A stretch of DNA of 64,000 nucleotides from Xanthomonas arboricola (GTDB lineage Bacteria > Pseudomonadota > Gammaproteobacteria > Xanthomonadales > Xanthomonadaceae): positions 372,001-436,000 of the forward strand of contig NZ_MIGY01000001.1 of the NCBI RefSeq assembly GCF_002940665.1, given 5' to 3'. A model generated the notes under the pieces. That model did not search any database. It saw nothing but the letters and a program-made list of their open reading frames with translations, and was not told where the DNA came from. The position numbers were made by a program, and so were the translations under genes. Positions within the stretch are counted from its first letter, which is position 1. Every line of letters starts with the position of its first letter. Below are positions 52,215 through 61,793 of this stretch, piece by piece.

Positions 52215-52739
52215 TCAGTAGCGCTTCACGCCGGGCACCGTGCACCCGGCAATCTGCGACTTGGCCGAAGCGGCGTTTTCCTTCTCGCCGCGCGCCAGAC
52301 GCGATTGTTCGATGGTGGCCCAATGCCGACGGCACAGCGGCCCGGTCTTGGAGCCCAGCTCGATGGCCTGCCTGGCGAAACGCTCGGCGGCAGGCCAGTC
52401 GGCCTGCAGCACCGCCACTTCGGCACGCTCCTGCAGGATGGCGGGATCGCCGGAGACCAGACCCACGGCCTGATCCAGCGCCGCCGCCGCGCCGGCCAGA
52501 TCGCCGGCCTGTCGCTTGCTCTTGGCGGCCTCGCGCAGGTCGTCCACCTGCGGGTCGCGCAATGGCTGCACCGACAGCTCGGTGTCGTCGACGCCGGCCT
52601 CGCGTTCGATCAGCAGCAGCCGCTGTGTCGGCGTCGTCGGGTCCACCGGGGTCGGCGGCGGCACGGGTGGCGCGCTGACGCAGGCGGTGAGTGCGGCAGA
52701 CACGCCAGCGAGGGCAAGCAAACGGTGCAGTCGGTTCAT
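52215..52739 (-). CDS. TPR lipoprotein next to PBP1b (LpoP-like candidate)
   Basis: This 174-residue lipoprotein begins MNRLHRLLALAGVSAALTAC with the lipobox LTAC, so it is an acylated envelope protein. A Pro-rich tether (APPVPPPTPVDPTTPTQ) is followed by two or three TPR-like helical pairs (AKSKRQAGDLAGAAAALDQA, ILQERAEVAVLQADWPAAER). It starts 13 bases after the mrcB stop on the same strand. In Pseudomonas the PBP1b gene is followed by lpoP, a TPR lipoprotein that activates PBP1b, so by position, size and architecture this is a candidate analogue. A general TPR lipoprotein is the cautious call. The start was chosen for the signal peptide; the open frame runs on into mrcB. Confidence 0.85.
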   Translation of the reverse strand: MNRLHRLLALAGVSAALTACVSAPPVPPPTPVDPTTPTQRLLLIEREAGVDDTELSVQPLRDPQVDDLREAAKSKRQAGDLAGAAAALDQAVGLVSGDPAILQERAEVAVLQADWPAAERFARQAIELGSKTGPLCRRHWATIEQSRLARGEKENAASAKSQIAGCTVPGVKRY

Positions 52740-52752
52740 CAGGTCACTCCAG

Positions 52753-55197
52753 TCAACGTGCAGGTGCAGCCGCGGCGGGTGCCGGCGCAGGGTCTTCCGG
52801 CTTCTTTTCCAGACCGAAGAAGCGACGCCAGCCACCACCGCTGGATTGCTCGGCCGGCGCGGATGCATCGCCGGGCACGCCTTCGATCGACGGTGCATTG
52901 CCGGCACAGGGGGCGTAGGCCGGCGTGAAACCGACCACGAACGGGAACTGACGCGCGCCAGGGCAACCGGCATCGGTCACGCCGGTACCGGCCGCGTCCA
53001 CCCACTGCCAGTCCAGGCCCTTGCCGCTGACCTTCAACGGCGCACTCGGCAGCCGCGCGAAGATGCTCGACCACACCCGCATCGCGCCGGTGGCGCCGTA
53101 TAGGCCGGTCTGCGCGTTCTGGTCGTTGCCCATCCAGATCACCGCCAGATGGTCGCCCGTGTAGCCGGCGTACCAGCTGTCGCGGCCGTCGTTGGAGGTG
53201 CCGGTCTTGCCGGCCGGCGACAGCCGGCCCAGGCCATCGCCCAGCAACTGCCGCGCGGTACCGCCGCTGACCACCTGCTGCAGGGCGATGCTGATCAGGT
53301 TGGCCGCCACCGAATCGCCCTCCTGCGCCGGTGCCGGGGTCTTGTCGTAGCGCTTGAGCAGCTTGCCCTGCGGATCGAGCACGCCGCGCACCGCATGCAG
53401 CGGCTGGATCTCGCCACCGGCGGCCAGGAACTGGTACAGCTGCGCCATGCCGTACGGGCTCTGATCGGTGGCACCGAGGATCAGCGAGGGATTGGTGTCG
53501 GCCTTGATGCCGGCCAGTACCTGGATCAGCTGCGCGATGCGCTCCGCGCCAACCTGCATGCCCACGCGCACCGTGGCCTGGTTGTAGGAATGCGCCAGCG
53601 CATCGATCAGCCGCACCGTGCCGTGACTGCGGTTGTCGGAATTGCCCGGCGACCAGGTCTTGCCGCGGCTGAGCTGCACCGTCACCGGTGCATCGTCGAC
53701 CCAGCTGGACAGCGCCCAGCGGTCCGGCGAGGCCAGCGCCAGCAGGTACACGAACGGCTTGAGCAACGAGCCGACCTGCCGCTGCGCTTCGACCGCGCGG
53801 TTGAAGCCCGGCTTGGCCACGTCGCGGCTGCCGACCACCGCCAGCACGTCGCCGTTATGCACGTCGGTCAGCACCAGGCCGGCCTGCAGCGGGGGGCGCT
53901 TCTTGTTATCCAGCCGCTTGATGGTGCCGGTGACCGCGCCTTCGGCATAGGCCTGCGCGGACGGCGACATGCCGGTGAGCACGCTCATGCCGGCGCCCTG
54001 CAGCACGCCTTCCGGGTAGTCGTGCGCCAGCTGGCGCCGCACCAGATCCACATAGGCCGGGAAGCGGTTGGCCGCGACCAGGCCCGGCTCGGCGGGCACG
54101 CCCAGCGGTGCGGCCAGCGCGCGCTTGTATTCGGCCGCGTCGATCAGGTCGTTTTCGTGCAGCTTGCCCAGCACGAAATTGCGCCGATCCAGCGCGCGCT
54201 CCGGGTTGCGTCGCGGGTCGTAGTAGGACGGCCCCTTGACCAGGCCGATCAGCAAGGCGATCTGCTCGGTAGTCATCGAATTGAGCTCGCGACCGAACCA
54301 CAGCTCCGCGCCCGAGGACACGCCGTGGATCGCCTGCCCGCCACGCTGGCCCAGGTAGACCTGGTTGAGATAGGCCTCCAGGATGGTGCGCTTGTCGTAA
54401 CGCGCCTCCATGATCACCGCGTAGAGAATTTCGTTGAACTTGCGGGTGAGGGTCTGTTCCTTGCCGATGCCGAGCAGGCCGCTACGGGCCAGCTGCTGGG
54501 TCAGGGTGCTGGCGCCCTGGCGGACCTGGCCGCCGGAGCGCGCCATGATCCAGGCCGCGCGCACCATGCCGCTGAGATCGATGCCGTGGTGGCTGTTGAA
54601 GTCGCGGTCCTCGACCGCCTGCAGGCCGGTGACCAGCAGCTCGGGCACTTCCTCCATGCGCACCAGACGCCGTTCTTCCTGCTTCTGCCCATACAGCGTG
54701 GCGATGCGCGCCGGGTCCAGCCGCGCACCCTTCAGCGCCTTGCGGTCGCCGGCGTCGCGCAGGCTGGCAATCCGCCCGCCGGAGAGGCCGACCTCCACCC
54801 GCCGCGCGGGCACGCGCCCATCCACATCGATATAGCCGCGGCTGGCGATGGTGAAGCGGCTGCCGTCCTGCTGGTAGGTGCCGGCCAGCTTGGCTTGTCC
54901 GTCGTCACGGTACGAGGCGGCGTCCAGCTCGGTCTTCAACGTCGCCGCATCCAGCGCATTGCCCGGCGCCAGCACCAACGGCCGCCCGTACACCCGGGTC
55001 GGGATCTGCCAACGCAGCTCGCCGAAACGCTGGGTGACCTGCTTGTTCAGATACACCGTGTAGGGAATCAGAAAACCGAGCGCCAGCGCGAATGCCGCAA
55101 AGGCCCAGACAATCAGCCTGCGTTGCCAGCGGGAGCCTTGCTCGGTGGAGTCGTCCTCGAAATCGTCGGGAGCGTCGTTGTCGTGGCGTCGGGGCAC
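52753..55197 (-). CDS. mrcB: Penicillin-binding protein 1B (bifunctional transglycosylase/transpeptidase)
   Basis: This 814-residue class A PBP polymerises glycan strands and cross-links peptidoglycan. A short acidic cytoplasmic tail is followed by a transmembrane helix at about 27-50. A UB2H-like region (70-150) comes next, then the glycosyltransferase domain with catalytic E196 in QAVEDRDFNSHHGID and ASTLTQQLARS. The transpeptidase domain has S477-x-x-K480 (GSLLKPF), S537-Y-N and K664TGTS. The C-terminal tail is Ala/Pro-rich. The UB2H-like region is where an outer-membrane lipoprotein activator would dock, relevant to the TPR lipoprotein 13 bases downstream. Confidence 0.95.
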   Translation of the reverse strand: MPRRHDNDAPDDFEDDSTEQGSRWQRRLIVWAFAAFALALGFLIPYTVYLNKQVTQRFGELRWQIPTRVYGRPLVLAPGNALDAATLKTELDAASYRDDGQAKLAGTYQQDGSRFTIASRGYIDVDGRVPARRVEVGLSGGRIASLRDAGDRKALKGARLDPARIATLYGQKQEERRLVRMEEVPELLVTGLQAVEDRDFNSHHGIDLSGMVRAAWIMARSGGQVRQGASTLTQQLARSGLLGIGKEQTLTRKFNEILYAVIMEARYDKRTILEAYLNQVYLGQRGGQAIHGVSSGAELWFGRELNSMTTEQIALLIGLVKGPSYYDPRRNPERALDRRNFVLGKLHENDLIDAAEYKRALAAPLGVPAEPGLVAANRFPAYVDLVRRQLAHDYPEGVLQGAGMSVLTGMSPSAQAYAEGAVTGTIKRLDNKKRPPLQAGLVLTDVHNGDVLAVVGSRDVAKPGFNRAVEAQRQVGSLLKPFVYLLALASPDRWALSSWVDDAPVTVQLSRGKTWSPGNSDNRSHGTVRLIDALAHSYNQATVRVGMQVGAERIAQLIQVLAGIKADTNPSLILGATDQSPYGMAQLYQFLAAGGEIQPLHAVRGVLDPQGKLLKRYDKTPAPAQEGDSVAANLISIALQQVVSGGTARQLLGDGLGRLSPAGKTGTSNDGRDSWYAGYTGDHLAVIWMGNDQNAQTGLYGATGAMRVWSSIFARLPSAPLKVSGKGLDWQWVDAAGTGVTDAGCPGARQFPFVVGFTPAYAPCAGNAPSIEGVPGDASAPAEQSSGGGWRRFFGLEKKPEDPAPAPAAAAPAR

Positions 55198-55436
55198 AGG
55201 GATGCGAGAATGTAGAGTCCGGCGAGTCTAGCGCAGCGCTGTCGTGGTTGTGGTCGGCCGGCCCCGCTGACTTAAGAGCGGCTAACAAAGCGGCAACGCT
55301 CGCCGTCAGCGGGCACGGACCGTCTTCGGCATCTGCGGGTACCCTGCGTACCCTGCGGTTGCCTTGTGCCGTCCTCGCCGCCTGTCGACTGCTCGCCGGG
55401 TGTTCTTCGCCACGCCACATCTGGAGGTCCAACGGA

Positions 55437-57539
55437 ATGTCGATGTCCCTGGCCGATGCACGCTATCTGTTCAATCGCGTGCTTGGGCTGATTCACCGCA
55501 GCGTGGCAAGCATGCGCACACGCGGCTGGCGCGCCACCTGGCAGCGCATTCGCGTACATACGCAGGCACCGCCGGTGGCGCTCGGCACGCCGCTGTGGTT
55601 GCCGGAGGCGGCGCCGTTTGCCGCGTTCGCGGTTCCGTACAGCGACACCCCGCGCGTGACGGTGGTGATTCCGGTCTACAACCACATCGCGCGCACGTTG
55701 GCGTGCCTGCGCTCACTGGCCGCACATCCGCCGCTGCTGGAGGTGAAGATCATCGTCGTGGACGACGGCAGCAGCGACGCCACGCAGGCGCAGCTGCCGC
55801 AGGTGCAGGGGCTGCACTACCACCGGCGCGCCAGCAATGGCGGCTTCATCGCCGCCTGCAACGACGGCATCGCACTGGCGCGCGGCGACTACGTGGTGCT
55901 GCTCAACAACGACACCATCCCGCAGCCCGGCTGGCTGGATCGGCTGATCGACACGTTTGCCCAGCACCCCAGTGCCGGGCTGGTCGGCGCGCAACTGGTG
56001 TACCCGGACGGACGCCTGCAGGAATCCGGCGGCGTGGTGTTCGCCGATGGCAGCGCCTGGAGTTACGGTCGCTTCGAATCGGCCGACGACCCGCGCCATG
56101 CCTATGTGCGCGCGATGGACTATTGCTCCGGCGCGGCCATCGCGCTGCCACGCGCGTTGTTGCAGACGCTGGGCGGGCTGGATCGCCGCTACATGCCGGC
56201 GTACTACGAAGACACCGATCTGGCGTTTGCGGTACGTGCGGCCGGCTACCGGGTGCTGGTGCAGCCGACCAGCGTGGTGGTGCACGACGAGGGCACCAGC
56301 AATGGCACCGACACCCGCACCGGGGTGAAGGCGTATCAGGTGCGCAACCAAGGCGTGTTCGCCGACAAGTGGCAGCAGGCCCTGGCAACGCAGCTACCGG
56401 CCGGCACGGTCCCCGGACCTGCGCTGCTGCATCGCGGCCAACGCCAGGTGCTGATCCTGGACGAATGCGTGCCGCAACCGGATCGCGACTCGGGTTCGTT
56501 GCGGCAGTTCAATCTGATCCGCCTGCTATGCGAAGAAGGCGCGCACGTGGTGTTCGTGCCGACCCGTCGCGAACACGCCGGACGGCACACGCAGGCGCTG
56601 CAGCAACTGGGCGTGGAAGTCTGGTACGCGCCGTTCCTGGACGGCATCGGCAGCTGGCTGCGCACGCACGGCCCGCGGTTTGCCGTGGTGCTGCTGGTGC
56701 GTCACCACGTTGCGCATGCCTGCCTGCCGCTGCTCAGACGATACGCCCCGCAGGCCCGCACCCTGTTCGACACCGTCGATCTGCATTACCTGCGCGAGCG
56801 CCGCGGCGCCGAGCTGGCCGGCGATGCCAACCTGTTGCGCGCGGCCGAACGCACCCGCCTGCGCGAACTGGAGATCATGGCCGCCACCGACGTCACGCTG
56901 CTGGTCTCGGCGGCCGAACAGGCGCAGCTGCAGGCGGACGCACCGCAGATCCGCACCGCGCTGCTTTCCAACCTGCATGAGGTGGCCGGCAGCGGTCGCC
57001 GCTTCGAGCAACGCCGCGACCTGGTGTTCGTCGGCGGCTTCCGGCATCCACCCAATGTGGATGCGGTGCAGTGGTTCATCAGCGCGATCTTTCCGCAGGT
57101 GCGCGCGCAATTGCCGGAGGTGATCTTCCACTGCATCGGCGCGGACATGCCGGAGGCGCTGACACTGCTGGCCGACGAATGCCCCGGCGTGCGATTGCAC
57201 GGGCATGTGCCGGATCTGCTGCCATTCATGGAAAACGCACGCATCGCGGTGGCGCCGCTGCGCTTCGGCGCCGGCGTCAAAGGCAAGATCAACCTGAGCA
57301 TGGCGCATGGGCAGCCGGTGGTCGGCACCACCTGCGCGGTGGAAGGCATGCATCTGCGCGACGGCGAGGACGTCTGCGTGGCCGATGATGCCGCTGACTT
57401 CGCCGAGGCGATCGTGCGCCTGTATCGCGATGCGGCGCTGTGGCAGCGTCTGGCCGATAACGGGTTGCAGAACGTGGCCCGGCATTTTTCGCTGGATGCG
57501 GCGCGTGGCACGGTGCGCGCGCTATTTATCGCGGAGTGA
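55437..57539 (+). CDS. Two-domain glycosyltransferase (GT2 + GT4-like)
   Basis: This 700-residue protein has two fused glycosyltransferase modules. The N-terminal GT2 (GT-A) domain, about 73-300, has VTVVIPVYNH, IIVVDDGSSD, NGGFIAACNDGI, VLLNNDTIPQPGW (DxD-like) and YEDTDLAFAVRAAG. The C-terminal part (about 350-700) is a GT-B domain with VFVGGFRHPPN, VIFHCIGADMP, VRLHGHVPDLLPF and VAPLRFGAGVKGK. Rhamnan- or O-antigen-type polymerases often show such fusions, but the acceptor is not predictable. There is no signal or membrane segment, so it is cytoplasmic or peripheral. GGAGG lies about 9 bases upstream of ATG 55437; a second ATG two codons on is possible. It is divergent from mrcB and convergent with the next gene. 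Confidence 0.88.
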   Translation: MSMSLADARYLFNRVLGLIHRSVASMRTRGWRATWQRIRVHTQAPPVALGTPLWLPEAAPFAAFAVPYSDTPRVTVVIPVYNHIARTLACLRSLAAHPPLLEVKIIVVDDGSSDATQAQLPQVQGLHYHRRASNGGFIAACNDGIALARGDYVVLLNNDTIPQPGWLDRLIDTFAQHPSAGLVGAQLVYPDGRLQESGGVVFADGSAWSYGRFESADDPRHAYVRAMDYCSGAAIALPRALLQTLGGLDRRYMPAYYEDTDLAFAVRAAGYRVLVQPTSVVVHDEGTSNGTDTRTGVKAYQVRNQGVFADKWQQALATQLPAGTVPGPALLHRGQRQVLILDECVPQPDRDSGSLRQFNLIRLLCEEGAHVVFVPTRREHAGRHTQALQQLGVEVWYAPFLDGIGSWLRTHGPRFAVVLLVRHHVAHACLPLLRRYAPQARTLFDTVDLHYLRERRGAELAGDANLLRAAERTRLRELEIMAATDVTLLVSAAEQAQLQADAPQIRTALLSNLHEVAGSGRRFEQRRDLVFVGGFRHPPNVDAVQWFISAIFPQVRAQLPEVIFHCIGADMPEALTLLADECPGVRLHGHVPDLLPFMENARIAVAPLRFGAGVKGKINLSMAHGQPVVGTTCAVEGMHLRDGEDVCVADDAADFAEAIVRLYRDAALWQRLADNGLQNVARHFSLDAARGTVRALFIAE

Positions 57540-57599
57540 GTGCGCGCCGGGCGCTCGGGGATGGCGCTGCGGGTAGCGCCGTCGAAGACAGCCGCTGCG

Positions 57600-59159
57600 T
57601 CAACGCTGCTCGGTCACGGCCTTGACCCGGCGCGTGAACTCGGCCAATTCCGGCAGCCCCGGATCCAGCTGGTGCGCCTCGTCCTGCGCGCGTCGTGCAA
57701 AGGCGGCGTCTTCCTGTCCCAGGCGTTCGCTGCCCACCGCAACCCAGCGTTGCGCCAGCCGTCGACGCGCGCCGGCCAGTGCATCGCCGTTGGGCGTCAG
57801 CGCCTGCCAGGCATCCAGACAGCCGCGCGCGGCACGCAGGCGGTTGTTGCGCAGCTCGTCCTCGAAGCAGCGCTGACTGGCCGGCACCACACGTGCGGCG
57901 GCCTGCAGCACGCGTGGATCGCCCGGCGCCAGCGCCTGCGCGGCACGCACCGCGTCGTAGGCACTGGCGCCGGGCGGCGTCATCCACTGCTGCTGCGCTT
58001 CGGCAGCTGCCACCCGTTGCAGCAGCGCACGCAGGCGACGCTCGCGCGCACTGCGCGACAGCCCGGTCTCGGGGCTGCGTTGGGCATCGCGGGCACGCGC
58101 AATCGCCTGCTCGGCCTGCGCAATCGCGGCGGCGCCGGGCAGCAAGGTCTTGGCTTCCTGCAGCGACTGCAGCGCGGCGTCGAACTGGAAATCTGCCGCC
58201 TGCCTGCCGGCTTGCGCGGCATATTCGCCTGCCACCTGCTCCAGCCCACGCTGGGCGGCCACATCCGCCGGCTCGGCTGCCAGCACGGCGGTGAAATCGC
58301 GTGCGGCCGGTGCCAGCCGGCCACGCCGCAACAGGCCCTGCGCGCGCTGACGGCGCTGCTCCAGCGCACGGTGATAGTGGCCTTCGGTCAGCGGCACATC
58401 GGCATGCCCGGCGTCGTAGTGCCTGGCAGCGGCCAGCAGCATCGCCGCATCGGCCAGCGCATCGCGCGCCAGGGCCTGGCGCGCCTGCGCCAGCAGATCG
58501 GTCAGGGCGTCCTCGCGCCCTTCCAGCGCATCGGTGCGCTCAGGTGCCAGGGTCAGGATGCGCTGATACAACGGCAGCGCGCTGTCCGGGCTGCCATCCA
58601 GGCGCCCTTGCTGTTGCGCGGACACCGCCTGTGCGAACAAGGCGTCCAGGCCGGCCCGACGCGCCTGCAACTGGCGCAGGCGCAGTGCCACCGGTGCGAT
58701 CTGCGCCTGCGGCACCTCCAGCGCGCTCGCCAGCGTCAGCGCGCGCTGTGCAGCAGCGGCATCCCCGGCCGCAATCGCCGCGCGCGCCTGCACCACGGCG
58801 GCGGCGCCGGTGCGCGCCAGGCCGGCACGGGCCTCATCACGATCGCTGTCCAGGGCAAGCGCGGCAGCGAACAGTTCGCGCGCGCCGTTGCCATCGGCCG
58901 CACTGAGGTGACCGCGCGACAGCGCCGCATCGCCCCGTTGCAGCAGTTGCTGGATACGCGTGTCCGGCCACAGCCAATCGGCCAGCGGCTTGCGCAGCAC
59001 GACCGTGGCCAGCAAGAGACAGGCACACAACGCCAGCACCACGCGCCATAGCGCGCGGCTGCGCAATGGTGCCCAGAGGCGAGGCGATCTTGCCCAGCGC
59101 GGAAGCGGGAGCATGCGGTGGCGTCCGTCCTTGGCGCGACCTGACGGGGACGCGTTCAC
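57600..59159 (-). CDS. Membrane-anchored helical repeat (TPR-like) protein
   Basis: This 519-residue protein has one N-terminal transmembrane helix (about 35-55, LWRVVLALCACLLLATVVL) after a basic cytoplasmic tail. It continues as a long, Ala- and Leu-rich, periplasmic-side alpha-helical array. TPR-like units can be picked out, for example LLQRGDAALSRGHLSAAD, ALPLYQRILTLAPERTDALE, GHYHRALEQRRQRAQGLL and ARDFTAVLAAEPADVAAQRG. There is no enzyme motif. Its function is unknown; it is likely a scaffold. It is tail-to-tail with the glycosyltransferase gene, 60 bases away, and a role in envelope assembly would be inference. Confidence 0.82.
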   Translation of the reverse strand: MNASPSGRAKDGRHRMLPLPRWARSPRLWAPLRSRALWRVVLALCACLLLATVVLRKPLADWLWPDTRIQQLLQRGDAALSRGHLSAADGNGARELFAAALALDSDRDEARAGLARTGAAAVVQARAAIAAGDAAAAQRALTLASALEVPQAQIAPVALRLRQLQARRAGLDALFAQAVSAQQQGRLDGSPDSALPLYQRILTLAPERTDALEGREDALTDLLAQARQALARDALADAAMLLAAARHYDAGHADVPLTEGHYHRALEQRRQRAQGLLRRGRLAPAARDFTAVLAAEPADVAAQRGLEQVAGEYAAQAGRQAADFQFDAALQSLQEAKTLLPGAAAIAQAEQAIARARDAQRSPETGLSRSARERRLRALLQRVAAAEAQQQWMTPPGASAYDAVRAAQALAPGDPRVLQAAARVVPASQRCFEDELRNNRLRAARGCLDAWQALTPNGDALAGARRRLAQRWVAVGSERLGQEDAAFARRAQDEAHQLDPGLPELAEFTRRVKAVTEQR

Positions 59160-59202
59160 CCCGTCATGGTAGCGGTCTGCCGCGAAGACGATGTGGGCTT
59201 GG

Positions 59203-59244
59203 GGGAATCGGGAATCGGGATTCGGGATTCGGGATTCGGGAAGC
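59203..59244. repeat. Heptamer tandem repeat GGGAWTC
   Basis: Six consecutive heptamers: GGGAATC twice, GGGATTC three times, and a final degenerate GGGAAGC. They lie between the repeat-protein gene and relA, upstream of the former. Similar runs occur in Xanthomonas intergenic DNA (from memory). Copy number is likely to vary between strains. Confidence 0.85.
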
Positions 59245-59319
59245 GTCAGGCGGGCACACCTTGTTTGCTTTGGGTGCCGCCTGTTTCAAGGCGATTGGCG
59301 CCGGCGGGCTGCGGCGCAC

Positions 59320-61476
59320 TCAACCGAGTCGCCGCACCTCGTTTACGCCGGGCAAGGCATCCAGTTTGCCAAGCAGGCTGGACAGCTGGTCGTAGTCGCT
59401 GACCTTCAGGCGCAGGCGCAGTTGCGCCCTGCCGGTGTCGCGTACGTTGTCGCTGTTGATCTCCAGCACATGCGCGTCCTCCTGCGCGATCAGGTTGGTG
59501 ATGTCCTTGAGCAGCCAGCGGCGGTCGACCGCGCGCACCTGCACATCCACCTCGTAGCCGCTGCCGGCCTGGCCCCACTCCACCGGCAATACCCGCTGCG
59601 GATGCGTCGCGGCCAGACGCGCCAGTGCCGCGCAATCGGTGCGATGCACGGTGATGCCGCGGCCGCGGGTCAGATAGCCGGCGATCGGCTCGCCCGCCAC
59701 CGGTTGGCAGCAGCGCGCCAGCTGCACCAGCAGGTTGCCCACGCCCTGCACGGTGAACTTGGACTTGCCCAGCCCCTCGCGGCGCGCGGTGGGCCGTGGC
59801 GGCGCCGGCACCGCCGGCTGCGAGGCGGCCCGCTCGGCCTCCAGCAGTGCACGGCTGACCTGGTTGGGCCCGGTATCGCCCAACGCCACCTGGATATACA
59901 GATCGTCGACATTCTCGGCGTGGAACTTGCGCGTGGCCACGCTCAGATCGGCGTGCTGCAGGCCCAGCCGCTTGAGTTCGCGATCGAGCAGGTCCTTGCC
60001 GGCCTGTACGTTGCGCGCGCGATCGAGCTTGTGGAACCACGCGCGCACCTTGTCGCGCGATCGCCCGCTGGCCAGGAACCCGTTGGACGCCAGCAGCCAG
60101 TCGCGGCGCGGGTCGGCCTCCTTGGCGGTCATGATCTCCACCCGGTCGCCGCTGCGCAGCCGGTAGGTCAGCGGCACGATGCGGTCGTTGACGCGCGCGC
60201 CGCGGCAGCGATGCCCGACCATGGTGTGCACGTGATAGGCGAAATCCAGCGGCGTGGCGCCTTGCGGCAGATCGATGACCTCGCCCTTGGGGGTCAGCGC
60301 ATACACGCGGTCCTCGATCAGCTCGGCATCCAGCGCGCCGGCCAGTTCGCCGTGGTCGCCTTCCTGCACCTGCTCCAGCAACTGGCGCATCCACAGGATC
60401 TTGCGGTCGAAGGCCTTCTCGCCGCCCTTGCCGCCTTCCTTGTATTTCCAGTGCGCGGCCACGCCGAGCTCGGCCTGCGCGTGCATCTCGTGGGTGCGGA
60501 TCTGGATTTCGATCGTGCGCCCTTCCGGGCCGACCACGGCGGTATGCAGCGAGCGGTAGTCGTTGGCCTTGGGCCGGGCGATGTAGTCGTCGAACTCGCT
60601 CGGCACCGGCGCCCATAGCGAGTGCACCGCCCCCAGGGCGGCGTAGCAGGCGGCCACGTCGTCGACCATCACCCGCACCGCGCGGATGTCGTACAACTGG
60701 TCGAAGGACAGGCGCTTTTTCTGCATCTTCCGCCAGATGCTGTAGATGTGCTTGGGCCGCCCGCTGACCTCCGCGCGCAGGCCCTGCTGGGCCAGCGTCG
60801 CCGACAGGGTGCGCTTGACCGCGTCCAGATAGCGCTCGCGCGCCACGCGGGTTTCGTCCACCTCGCGGGCGATGCGGCGGTAGGTGTCCGGCTCCAGATG
60901 CCGGAACGCCAGGTCCTCCAGTTCCCACTTCACTTGCCAGATGCCCAGCCGGTTGGCCAGCGGCGCATGGATGTCGCGGGTGAGCTGGGCCAGTGCACGG
61001 CGCTGCTCTTCGCTCAGGCGGTCGGCCACGCGCATGCGCGCCAACTGGCGCGCCAGCAGGATCGGCACCACCCGCAGGTCGTGGATGATGGACAGCAACA
61101 GCCGCCGCAGGCCTTCGCTGTTGCGCCCGGCCTCGCGCCCGGCATGCAGGGCCCAGACCTGGTCGGCCGCATCCAGTCCGTCCAGCAGGCCTTCCACCGC
61201 CACTCGCCGCTCGGCCGGCTGCCACGGCAGGCCGGCGATCTTGGCGCGCAGCGCCGGCAGGTCGAACAGCAAGGCCGCAATCAAGGTGGCCTCGTCGGCC
61301 GCCAGCAGCGCCAACGCGTCCAGCGTGTCGGCGATCAGCGCCCAGGCCACGTCCTCGCTCTGCGCCGGCAGCTGCTGCCAGGCCTGCGCCAGGGCGTCAC
61401 GCAGATCTGGCGCGATCGACGCGATGGCGGGACGCTGCAGCAAGGCATGCAGACGCTCGAAGGAGGAACTGGTCAC
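59320..61476 (-). CDS. relA: (p)ppGpp synthetase RelA (monofunctional)
   Basis: This 718-residue RelA/SpoT homologue makes (p)ppGpp at starved ribosomes. The N-terminal hydrolase-like domain is degenerate (ALLFDLPALRAK in place of the HD motif). The synthetase domain has RPKHIYSIWRKMQKK, YDIRAVRVMVDD and EFDDYIARPKANDYRSLHT. The EFDD quartet marks monofunctional RelA, where bifunctional SpoT has RFKD. TGS (YALTPKGEVIDLPQGATPLD), zinc-finger-like (CCQPVAGEPIAGY, HRTDC) and ACT domains follow. I chose GTG 61474-61476 because it gives the normal length; no clear ribosome-binding site supports it. Further GTG codons at about 4 and 17 codons upstream are alternatives. Confidence 0.92.
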   Translation of the reverse strand: MTSSSFERLHALLQRPAIASIAPDLRDALAQAWQQLPAQSEDVAWALIADTLDALALLAADEATLIAALLFDLPALRAKIAGLPWQPAERRVAVEGLLDGLDAADQVWALHAGREAGRNSEGLRRLLLSIIHDLRVVPILLARQLARMRVADRLSEEQRRALAQLTRDIHAPLANRLGIWQVKWELEDLAFRHLEPDTYRRIAREVDETRVARERYLDAVKRTLSATLAQQGLRAEVSGRPKHIYSIWRKMQKKRLSFDQLYDIRAVRVMVDDVAACYAALGAVHSLWAPVPSEFDDYIARPKANDYRSLHTAVVGPEGRTIEIQIRTHEMHAQAELGVAAHWKYKEGGKGGEKAFDRKILWMRQLLEQVQEGDHGELAGALDAELIEDRVYALTPKGEVIDLPQGATPLDFAYHVHTMVGHRCRGARVNDRIVPLTYRLRSGDRVEIMTAKEADPRRDWLLASNGFLASGRSRDKVRAWFHKLDRARNVQAGKDLLDRELKRLGLQHADLSVATRKFHAENVDDLYIQVALGDTGPNQVSRALLEAERAASQPAVPAPPRPTARREGLGKSKFTVQGVGNLLVQLARCCQPVAGEPIAGYLTRGRGITVHRTDCAALARLAATHPQRVLPVEWGQAGSGYEVDVQVRAVDRRWLLKDITNLIAQEDAHVLEINSDNVRDTGRAQLRLRLKVSDYDQLSSLLGKLDALPGVNEVRRLG

Positions 61477-61793
61477 AGCGGTGGACACGGCGATCGGCAA
61501 CGACACGGGGATGACAGCTACGGTAACGTGCGCGTCACCTTCTCCACAACGCGCAATTACGCTGTCGCTGGCGCAATGCCGCACGCTTGCGCTTATGGTC
61601 GGTTCACCCGCCAACGTCTTGATTCGCAACCGCTGTGCGCCGCAAATGCGGCAATGCTGCAGGCCAATCGACACGCTCAATCGGCTTTTTACGTGCTTTT
61701 TACAACTCGCCCAAACCGCCTGCCTATCCTCCAGTGGCGTTGTCGCTGCGTCCTGCCGCGGCGACGTCATTCCAACCAACTGCGAGGTAGCCG
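61477..61793. other. Divergent control region relA-pqqA
   Basis: These 317 bases have no gene and hold the promoters of relA (minus) and pqqABCDE (plus). An 8-base direct repeat CTTTTTAC at 61685-61692 and 61696-61703 has an 11-base period (one helical turn), about 90 bases before pqqA. It could be an activator site; I cannot place -10/-35 boxes reliably. GAGGTAG just before ATG 61794 is the pqqA ribosome-binding site. Confidence 0.5.
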
